Assembly (NCBI GenBank): GCA_903813345.2
Contig: CAIIXF020000004.1
Span: 25,175,985-25,239,984, forward strand
DNA length: 64,000 bases
DNA from: Owenia fusiformis
Taxonomy: Eukaryota > Annelida > Polychaeta > Sabellida > Oweniidae
Reading direction: 5' to 3'
The notes below the pieces were generated by a model, which saw only the letters and a list, made by a program, of their open reading frames with translations, had not been told where the DNA came from and ran no database searches. Shown here piece by piece: positions 42,901 to 54,900 of this stretch (positions are counted from its first letter, which is position 1; each line of letters starts with the position of its first letter). Position numbers and translations under genes: made by a program.

Positions 42901-45900
42901 CCACTTCTACAGTATGTGAGCTTTATGATCTCAAATAATGCTTTCACCTGTCTTGATAAGTTCCACTCGCCTTTTCCCAAATGTAATTGATGCAGTCTTT
43001 CAAATGATGTTCTGTCCCATTACATCTTATGTCTGTCTTCAGGTAAACAGGGTTATGTCGAATCAGTTTTGAGAGAATAACACTTTTTGAATCATAACCC
43101 ATCGATCGACACAGGACTCTTGAGTTGTTATAGCTCCATCTAGTAGCACAAACTGGAATCCAACTTGTTTCATTCTTAGCTTTTGTAAGTAATAGGCCAC
43201 GCACTGAATCTTCTAGGCGGAACTCAAAACCAACAATCACTAAAAAAGTTTTGGACAGATAGAGAAATAACATGATCAAAGAAATAAACAAATTCTTCAA
43301 ATAAGGAGGTGAGTTTATGATTGACATTACTTGAGATAACTGTAAATATGATAATTGACCCAGATTGTTAAATCCTAACAATAAATGCAGTTTCAATCAT
43401 CCTGTTATGAAATCTGATCTTTTAAATAGTTGAATTATAAACACTTCAGACCTTACAAAACAGTTCTATACTTAACTTACAATTTTTGGCAGTAGGGCAT
43501 TGAACCTGTACAAGTCTTTTGGGGCAAACATCTGAGCCAGTTGGGATATAACTAGTATGGAAAGTCATATGCATCGACTTTATTTGACATTCTTCTATGG
43601 TATTTTCTTTTCCCTTGCAATTGATATTAATCGGTGGTGCAGTGTAATTTAACAAATTATAAGATTCTCGTTGGATTCCAATGTAACGGAATCTTGCATA
43701 GTTTGGGTCCTGTACGTAACCCTGACAGATTAACCTAGCTGCATGTATATTCACCTTACAAAGTGGATGCCATCTTTTGACAATGTTAGCTTCAACGTAT
43801 CCAAACTGAACCGCAGTGTTAGTTGATTTTAGGTTTAGTGGAATTTTCTGACATATGAGAGTGCTAATTTTAGTACCGGGACAGTGGGTTTGGTATAATT
43901 TTTTAACAGGTTCGTTATGTTTACATTGTTGGATATGACTCTCATTGCCATAGCAATGAAGCTGATGATACCAAACTGGTCCTTCTCCTGCCCATTTATA
44001 GTCTCCTGGCATTTGAATGATTTGTCCGTTTGTTCCATCTTCTCCCAATTGTCGACATAACACTTTGCCAATGGTTTCTGGCGCTGGTGAGGAAAGGCAG
44101 ATATGACCCCAGATTCCATCATGTAGCAATTGGATGTCATGTGATTCATCAAACTTTATATCAACTTTTGATACATGCTCATTGCATATCGCAATGGCAT
44201 CATGGTCTTTCTGAAAAATTTGGTATAAAGGATAATGCTAAAGGACATGTGCAAAAGATGTAAGCCGCTTAAAGGCCTTTTATAAAGTTTGAAAATATGG
44301 TTCAGTTATTTGAATATAATATGTCAAAGCTCCAACAATTATTTGAGACATTGAATAAAATGTTGAGCAGTGACTTGAAAAAGTTATTGATTTTTAAGAT
44401 TTTCAAACATTTGAATTCCAATTTACAAGTAAACATTTAGATTTTTAGTAAATCAAATACAACACTAAATAGATATCCTGTTTCCTCTATGTTTTTCTGG
44501 AAAAGCATCTATAGTGCAGAAGAGTGCTAAGAATGTCAGAATGATTTGCATAAAAGTCTTGTAATAAGGATTGAAACATGTACATACATAACAGTGACCA
44601 ACTTGTTGCCAAGGGTTGTGAGGACATTCTCCAAGATATTCCTCTCTCCCTGTACAAGTGAAGTTTGCAACACCATAGCCTCTAACTCCACGGCCCCATT
44701 CTTTGGCATTCATCCTATCTCTAATGCTATCTGTATAGAAGGAAATAGTAAAAGGACTTTAGTCATCATCATCATCAATTTATCTTTTCGTATCATGTTT
44801 ATTAACTTGTCTCTTAAACCTATTTTCCAATCAAATTATAAATTCATGTAATCAATACTGGTGGAAAGGGACTTAAATCATTACATTAGTTTTACTCTGT
44901 GGAAAATTAATCTTTTGCATTATGAAATGGATCAGTTTTGCTGGTTTTGAAATTAATCAATCATCAGTTTTAAAATACAGAATGCAAATTGCGTGATTAG
45001 CTGGAATATGATGTATGATATTCCTATCTATGCATATATCTTTTATCTGAGGCAACTACAGACATTTTGGAAGAAAAAAATACAGAAAATATTTCTTGAC
45101 AAAAATAATCTCACAAAGCACTATACCATATTCTCTAGAATTATCGCCCAGGGCACTTAGAAAATTGAAAAAAACATCCTTCAGACCATTCTCATTAGCA
45201 CCCATATATAGAAAAAGTCAAAAAGTCCCTAGGAAATTCATGTATTGCAATTTTTCTTTCCAGGAATGCCTTTTTCTCTCCTTTTTATGTCCCCACCACA
45301 TAGTGTGGGGCCATATTTTCGGCCTAGGCGCGTCCGTCTGTCTGTCCGTCAGTCCGTACATCCGGCAGTTTTCTCCAAAACCGCTACCAATATCACATTC
45401 AAATTTTCAGGGATAACTTATGAGTGCATACAGATGTGGATGAAAAAGTTTCAACTCGATACCTACTTCCTGTCGGCCATTTTGAAGTCAAATGCTAAAA
45501 TCCTTGTCTGCAAACGTTAAGAAAAATGGCTTCACTGTTGCTTTTAAAACTTTAACATCCTGTTCAGCTCACTTGATTCTAGATCTGATTAGGTTTTGGA
45601 CTTGTTAGCCCAGTCATGGCAGCCATTTTGAATGTCTTAAGAAAAGTTAGCGTGAGATAATACTTTGTATCACATCCTTGGTATACGCAGCTAACGAAAA
45701 TTGACCGGTACGGGTCAAAAGCTGGACCGGTACGGGTTAACGGTTTTATTTGAATTTAAAACAGCCATAACTTGCTCAATATTGACTTCCTCGTATCTAA
45801 TTTGAATTCAAACATGACCGTGCTCTATTCGAATTTCTCAACCAATCAGAATGCAGCATAGCCAATATAGAACGTTCTCTAATTCTCCATAGATGCACGA

Positions 45901-48900
45901 CCATGCTCTATTCAATCTGCAATTTGCATTGTTTTGAGTGACGTCACATCTCAGCTGCACATCTGGGGCTCTGTCCGGGGATTGCTGTTCTTTTTTACTC
46001 CCTCCGTAACTACTGTAACTATTTAACTATGGCTGACTATATAATATAATAATCTAAAACGGGGAGTAAAATAGAACAGCCCAAACAAATTCTAAAATTG
46101 TTCCGGCTGACTTCAGAATCTTGACAGCATGCGTATTCTTCCTTCATGCCCGTTCCACAGACACGGCTTTTACTAATTTTTATGTTTGAATCGGAATAAA
46201 TAATGATAGGCCATTCAATATGGTGAAATTCAGCACTCGTTGGACAGAATGTTAGTACAAATGCACTCACCTTCGGTTCGTGCTTTGTACAACATTCTGT
46301 CCAACTCGTGCTGAATTTCACCATATTGAATGGCCTATCATTATTTATTCCTTAAATATATGATGCCTCTCGATGCTTTTAAGTACCCCAATTTTTTACA
46401 GATTTTTAAACGGACCAAAACTCTCTAAATGCGCATTTATGCTCTTTTCTCTCGAGAACGACTGTCTCATTTTCACGATAACTTTTATTTAGTACTTCTA
46501 ACATATAAGATCTATTTTTCCCCATCAAGGTATGATGTAAATGACATGCTATTTACATCTTGTGAGTTTCAGTGACGCGCGTTTGATTTTATAAAAAATG
46601 CCAAACTTTGTGACAAAGAATTTCATCCTGCTTGCAGCGAGAAGACGGACCGGTTCGGGGCAATCTGCTTGCAACGAGAAGACGGACCAGTTCGGGGCAA
46701 TAGCTGATGAAATTCTTTGTCTTTGTCAAGATGGCCACCGCTTTAAAGAATTGCAGGAATTTTTCCAGAAAATCTAAATTTTTCATTCATAACCACAGTA
46801 ATGACTATTACTGTTTGAAATTTTGATGCATATTTTATGTTTTTGGCATGACTTCCTGGGGCAATGTAGGGGGTTGGGAAAGCAGGCATGTTTATTAATT
46901 TTGAGATTTCTGAAGTAAAGCTTTATTATCCTCAACTAAAGGCAATTTAGACTAGATTGCTCTAAAAATCTTAGTATTTCATATTCATATAGGGCCTTAA
47001 CAACCCAATAGTAGTTTCACGTTTTGTAAAAATAAGCAATAAATTTGACCAGTTAGATAGGTGTCTGGTTACCATAGTAACATGACAACAGGGTATTTGC
47101 AGCAAGAGTATGACACATTCTAGAGCTTGAAAAAAGTTGTCACTTAAAGAGTGTTAAACTGGGTACCAAATTTCAAGTGTGCCTGTTAATCAATATTTTT
47201 TTTAATTTGACCATATTTTATTGTTAGTTCTTAATTTAATTTCGCAAAGTAGTCTCTTTTCCCCTTATATACACTTAGAATGTCTGCGGATTAAACACAC
47301 CCTTAAATTACCCATCGCCCGTCTCAGAAAGCCACTCAAGAACAGCGAAGCAGACTTCACTTTAACATTCAGTAACATGTCCTTTCCTAGTAATTTGTCC
47401 TTCAGTTCATCATAAAGATAAAACTCAGAGGGAGGCAGATCAGGTGAGAAATGTGCATAAGTAAGCCAAGGCATGAGTCTTTCCTGAACCGGGGATTGAA
47501 TCCGGGACCTATTACGTAAGAGATACACGCGCTACCGCTGAGCTTTACGGATGGATTATTTCACATCACACATAGAATTGGTCTAATGAAAAGATATTGA
47601 TTAACAGGCACGACTGATACCTTTGAATTTGGTACCCCGTAACACCCTTCAAGTGTCAACTTTTTTCCAACTCTACAATGTGTCGTTCTCCTGTTGTCAT
47701 GTTGCTATGGTAACCAGATACCTATGTTACTTGTCAAATGTATTGCTTAATTTTACACAACATGAAACTATTATATATGGTGTGGTTGAGGCCAAATATG
47801 AACAGTATCAAGAAGAATTAAGATTTTTAGAGCAAAGGGTGCAGAACCTTTGGATCAACCCTCGTAAATGGCTATATTATACTCAAATTGAAGGATTTTT
47901 GAGAATATAACGATTATGATATTATTATTCTCATTTTTGCCTCAGAAAATTCAAAATGGCTGCATAAAGTTGGAATTTGCTATAGTTTATACATGTACTT
48001 ATTAGATCATAAATATTATATCATCTTTATAACTTGTGCCTTTTGTACCCAGATTCTTAAATTGGTGGTAATTCTGATATATCTTCAATGTTTGTCTTTT
48101 ATTATCTGCAAATCAAGGGTAGAGTAGATGGTTAATATTATATTGTGTCACATTTACAGATTAATGAATATGAGTTTGTTTGTTGGGATTTGTTACTCCC
48201 TGGAGTTGCCATTTTCAAGGTTGATCTTGGCTAGGCCCATGTATTTTATCTTACCAGAAGCATATATAGGAATCCTGGTTTTGTTGGGATCATAACCAAG
48301 TTGCCTACAGACGACTTGTGCATCTTCCAAAGTCCATCCTATATTACAGACTCTCACCCACTTTTTGTTGTGTTTTTGCTTTATACCTTTATGGAAGACC
48401 TCAACTCTTCCCTTGTTAGAGTAATTCCCCATAAGTCTTACAGCATAGTCGCTTTGGACAAACTCAGTTTTAACTATAATGAAATAACCATTTTTAAGAA
48501 AATATCTCATACTCCCTTGAATACCTTTGATGGCTGATATATCACTCTTAGAAGTTATCCCTTGCGCATACAATTATGGTTGCATATTATTGTTATGCAA
48601 TAAGTCCTAGTATGTGTAAGACAATGTTCAATACAGTAGAGTAGTCTCTACTATATATACTACAGAACAACAAAAGAAATGATATACTATTCAGATGCAA
48701 CCCTGAGACACATAAAAAAATTCCAGATTATTTACTTGCCTGGATTACACGGAGCAGTCTTTTTGATCTCTTGTCTATTTCCAATGGGATTTTATGATCT
48801 GATTTTACAGCACTTTTGCCTGCCTTAACAGGTCTTTTATAAAATATCATGAAGTCCTGTTGAATCCGATGAATTCTGATGGAGTCCGCAATAAAAAAAC

Positions 48901-51900
48901 TGCTGGACTATTTGTGGAATGGTTTACTTTTTTGTTAACAAGGCTGCATATTCTATAGGAACAGAATCATTCAAACATGACTTCAGAGGGTCCCACAGGA
49001 CTCTATGCGACTTGACATGGAATATGATCACTTAACAGGTCCCAGAAGGACACATTGGGCCATTGTGCAAGGCATTTTAGGTCTTCACAGGTCTCTTAAA
49101 AGTTCTGTGAAAAAGACCTGTCATTGTGAACCTAGTTTAACAGTTCATCAAAGGATGGAGTTCATAAAGTTATAGTTTACCTTTCTCCATGTGACTAAAT
49201 CAAAAAGGATGAATGGAGTAAAATGGAAATACAATGTATATGGAGACTTACTGCAACTCGGAACAGGAGCATCCCATTTTCCATCACTAAGGCATATGAT
49301 AACGTCCTTTCCAAAAATTTTGTAACCGCTGTTACAAAAGAAGTAGATACCTTCCCCTACAAAAAATGGGACGGTAGTTCTGCCTTGAGACCTTCTTCCA
49401 TATGCTGGTTTGTATGGGTGAGGAGCATCACATTTTTCTAAAAGTACAACATGGTACAACATCATTGGTATCTGCATATACCGAGGGTGATACTAACTAC
49501 AATAATTGGAACTGTTTGCAATCATCTGTGTTGCTCTTTTGTTCTATTTATACAATCTATATATAAGAATGTTTACAATTTTTCTGAACAGGAATAATTT
49601 CAAAATGAACATCATACAATGTATATTATTACTACCTTGCCCGGCCTGTTCTAGGGGTTTTAGTGCTAGTTTAGAAGGCATTTATTTTACTATATCGACC
49701 TGAGCAATATGTGACGTTATAGTGGCGGGCCAATAATGCATTAACTCCTGGCAATTTTCTCCAGGAAATGAGATATCATTCAATGCATATCATTTTTGCT
49801 ATTTAATAATACGTTTAACACAAAATGAAAAAATCATCTTTGATGGAAATCTCTTAATTTTCATGTTTTTAAAGAAAATATCTCATTCCAATTAAAGAAA
49901 ATTTATCCTTAACTCTTTCGTGCCCAGAACTAACTAATTTATGCAGAATTTTCGTTTGTTGTCTTTTAAACCATTTTAACATGTCATTTAGTAAGTTTAC
50001 CCCATGAAAGTATAGTACTATATATTCTAAAAGATAAAACATAAAAAAGAATACAAATTAAATCTAAGCACTGTGTTTTTATTCTGAACCAACTTCAAGG
50101 TCATTTTATTTTAGCTTAGCGTGATTGGTCAGGAAAAGGTTATAACATTTCCCCTTACTTTGCATTATTTTAAAGAAAATCACCCTTTAATTGTCTAATT
50201 TCAAAGAAACCCTCACCTCCATCTTGAGTTTTCTTTCTTCAAAAAATCCCCTTTTTGAACTTAGTTTTAAAATAATGTCAAAAAGGTACAGTAGCTGTTT
50301 GGAATTTCAAATTCCAATTATACTCAAGATAATTGAGCATGGCTTTCCTGAAGCTGTACTAAATTAGAAAGAGAAAACAAAACAAACAATATTGTGAAAA
50401 ACAGTTTTGCCAAACAAAATCTTAGTTGTTTTAGCTTTGATAATATCGATTCCTACCTTCTGTTTTGACAACCCCAAAGAGGCAAAATAATAGAAATATT
50501 AGTCGTCCAAAGTTGCTCTCTGCAATTGCCACCATCATTTTTCAGCACTTAGTAATACGATGAAATGATATTTCATTTCGTTTATTAAACATGATCGATC
50601 AAATCCATGAAAGGTCACATCCATGGCTATAGAACATGATGTTATAAAAGGTTGCGGTTGATGAAGGACATATAGATGATAATATATGCACTGAAATAAC
50701 ACTACTGAATTATTATGTCACGCCATCTTTCCGTGTTAAGGTAGTTCCACACTCAGAAAATTTTTAAAAAGGAATATAGTAATATAAATGATAACAGATA
50801 CAACAAGGATGGTCACTGAATAAACAATCAGTAAATTTTATATCACTTGCTATCAACCACCTAAAGGCATAATGTAAGCATATTACATATTGCTTCCATG
50901 AAAAATATACTATTTGTATGTACTTGTACATAATATAGAAATTGTTTTACAAACTATGAGTGGTGTATCCAAATCATTGGCTTTCTATTGCTATTGCTAT
51001 TCTAATGTTTTCTAAAAAATGTTCAATATACAAAATATTGTATAGTACAGTAGTATAGTGTAGAACCTCATGGTAAGGACGGATTTTACCTGTGTTTCGC
51101 CATCATTGGCCACGAGATGCATCAGAAGTGACCACAAAATGCGGACGGCATTCCAGCGCCATTGCAGGGTGTCAGCTTTGCCGATAGATACATTGTAATG
51201 TACCATAATTTTGTGTTTCCAGCTGAACAAACATCGTAAAATCTCCCATATAAGGAGTGCTTCACTACCTATTAACACTGTCACTGAAGACATCCCTGAC
51301 CCAGAAGCAATAATGAGGAGACTAACAGACGACCCACTGGCGCCACCTTTTTCATCACCAAAAAGTGAATCTATTTTGACGATGTCTGATGAGCATGCTA
51401 TGCCAGACACGAAGGGTAAGTTTGACTTGATAAGGTAATGATCTTCCTTTGGACTTTTACATAAGACTAGTCTTGTTTTGACGTATTTTCATATAAGCTA
51501 TACAATGGAAGAGGGGGGGGTGCAAGGGCTTAATGAGATACTGATGTAAGGATTGTATATGCAGTCCTGTAGCCAGGGGGGGTTCGCAGGGTTCGGGCGA
51601 ACCCCCCCCCCCCCCTGGCCAAAAATTCTTTCAAAATCATGCAGTTTTTCACCATTTTGAACACTTCTCAAGTGATTTTAGCCATATTTGGGCCAAAATT
51701 GTCAAATGTGAACCCCCCCTGGAAATTTTTGAAAACTGAACCCCCCCCCTTGGCAAATCCTGGCTACGGGCCTGATATGTATACTGATATTCCCATCCAT
51801 TAACAATTGTAAATGTTATTGAACTAGGAGCACCTTAATGTAGAATTTATATGCAATCCTCAAATGGAGTCACATGTTATTTTCAGGAACACATAACTCA

Positions 51901-54900
51901 TTCCATATAGAGTCTAAATCTTTCAGTTTTGCACAGAGAGTGCATTTATGTACCTAGGAAAATGTATTGTAAAATGTTTGAAAAATAAGAAAATTCAGTG
52001 ACTTACTTATTGTGTACTTTTAAAAAGTATGTCATTGAATTTTATATTTGTCAAAAATTTCACAAAACCACTTTTCTCTGTACTCTTGTGTGAAAGTGAA
52101 AGATGTAGACTGTATATGAAATGAGTAGCGTGGTCCTGAAAATAACAAGTGACTTCAATGAGGATTGAAAAAAATTCTATATGTACACAGTGTTCACACT
52201 TACCTTTATATATACAGTTAAACCTATATATTCACACACCTGTCTTATCCAGACACCTCTCAATGTGAACACTTTCTTTTGGTCTTAGGGGAGGCATCAA
52301 AAGTTCGATGTCGGATCGGAAACTAAATAAATCTAGTTTTGACTCTGACCCCCCCCCCCCCCCTCCCCCCAAAACTAAATACCATGAAAGTTGATCGCTG
52401 ACTTCCGGTTCGAGAATTTGAAAAATTATTACTAAACATGATCTAGTTTTTTTTGTTAATTCCTATCGTAATTTGCGGCTTCAAACCATTGGAATGATCT
52501 TAACGAAGAAAGCATCAGGTAAAATCTTTATTTTTAAACCATTCCAAGGCATTCTGAGTCGAAATAGCCAAAAATTTGAAATGTTGAAATTTGTTGGATA
52601 GCAAACTGAAATGGGTTTGAACCCCCTCCCCCCCCCTAACTAGAAAGGGTGGCTAATTGAAAGGGTAGGGAATGTCAACTGTGCTTCCTCTGGTGTGTTT
52701 GAGCGTTAACATCAGCTGCCCCTAGTCAGATCGACTAACAAAACAACTTTTTTTGAGGTTGTCGAGTTGGCCGAGAGGGCTTAGGCGCCAGGCACGTTCA
52801 GGCTAGGCGATTGGGCGCCGTAACCACGAGGTTGCGAGTTCGAGACGCGGTGTGCTCCGTGCGTTTATTCATTTATTAAGTTTTCTATCCGACATCGAAC
52901 TTTTGATGCCTCCCCTTAATTGTGTTATCTCCCATTGATTCACATTTTAAGAAACCTGGAAATGTGAGCACCTGCTAATCCTAACGGCAGTCCAAGTGGC
53001 ATTTGGGTTAGACATGTTTAACTGTAATTTGCAATCTGACATTATAAAGCACAGGCAATTTAACATTTAAAACAATGGCATTGTGACATTCTTCATGCAA
53101 TAGTGGTTCTTAATAATACATGTACTAATAAACTTAAATTAAAATTTAGATATTTAAAAAAAAAAATTCTTTGAAAAAATAATACAAATCATTTTAGTAA
53201 ACGTGCATCTACATGAGTTTCGAAAGTCATTTTACCAAACAAAAGAGATGTCTGTAAATGTTAATCAAATAATGTAACTTACAGGGACAATAATGCATTG
53301 GCTTAGGACCTGTCAATGTTGAATATAATGTAACGTTTCAACAAAGGAACCATAAAACTATAAAAAAAATCATAGTGGTTTTATATTTGCAGGGAGTAGC
53401 CCTGATGGAGGGTCAAGGTCAGCTAAAGACGCCCTCCTCGAAGTGTTAGAAAAATCTGGTGTAAAGACATTTGAGAAAGACCAGCTTTATTCTACAAATA
53501 CAGACCCTGTGATGATGTCAGACATTGCACTGGATGTGAACTATGATAATGGTGAGGCCAAGGGGCCCCCGAGTACATTTAATGGCAATGCTTATATGAG
53601 TGCATTCGGAACCCTTGGCTCCCCTATAAACATAAGCTCTAAATCAAAAAATGGGAAATCTGGGAAAAGAACACAAAAACGGAAAAGTAGTAGTTCTCTG
53701 AAAACTGTCACCAATGAGAAGAAAATAAACGGTGCTATGAAGGATCAGATGCTAAGTGCTCAAAATGTTGAGACTGAAACGTCACCATTGCCAAATATGG
53801 ATATACAAACTCGGGATATACGTGCCAGAAGTGAAGGTGCTTATACTAGACTAACCAATGAAAATGCTTCAAACTCTTTCACATTTGATGCACCAGACGG
53901 TACATTGGCCAATGAAACTGCTGTTAATATTCACCCCCAAGGAGTTACACAAACCACAAGCACACCTCGGAAAATTGTACATGTACGATCAATGTCTGAT
54001 TTTGGTGTGCCTTACCAACCCGAACCCTCTTCTTTACAACAAAGTCTCCCCACCCCCAGTTTTTTAGACTCTGGGGGAGGGGGTAGTATCATCCATCCAA
54101 CAGAGTGCTACTTCCCACGTCCCACCCAGGGACAATCCCTGCTTAACTTTCTGTCTTCTCAAGACTTTCATACATGTGCTGAGTTGGATAAAGAGAACGC
54201 ACATTTTAGTATTTCAGAAGCATTGATTGCAGCCATTGAGCAGATGAAGTGGAACCAGGTATGTTTGTTTGTTTTTTGTTTGTTAGTGTTTATACATTAA
54301 CCAGCCATCAAATCACGAATGGCTTAAAAATTTAACTTTCTGATTTGTATTGTTGATTCCATCTTCAAACATACACCTCTTCCTAATTAGTTTGACACCT
54401 TTCATGATTTTTATCACTCTTAAAGGTGCTATATTGTTGTTCTCATAATGTACTTTTGCCCATAGGGAGTAAATTAATTCTGTCATCATGATAGCAAGAA
54501 AACCATTCATCTGATGAACATTCAATTTATATAGATGTGAAAGCAGACTTGTACCAAGATCCGGTTAGGGCATGCTGGGTTAACTATTGTCATCAAAATT
54601 CCAGGAAACCGCTTATTTATTCAACTTGAGATTTTTACAGGTGAAAAAGCAGACTAGTTTCAAGACTTGATTATCTTTGGGCATGCTGGGTAATTCACAA
54701 GTTTGCCAGTTTGCTCTTCAAAAATCGTCAGTTAACATTTTCTACTTTTTCCCTAGGTGATACGTCCTACAAGAGAGTCTGATTGGGTAATTCCCAAGTT
54801 GGCCATTTTGCTTTTCAAAAATCGTCAGTTAACATTTTCTACTTTTTCCCTAGGTGATACGTCCCACAAGAGAGTCTGATTGGGTAATTCACAAGTTGGC

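Noticed and set aside
45096-45520. Plus-strand open frames of 91-106 codons
   Set aside because: They cross a dispersed repeat with tccgtctgtctgtccg runs; no domain recognised.
53858-54067. 69-codon plus frame
   Set aside because: Out-of-frame reading of the large RUBCN exon.
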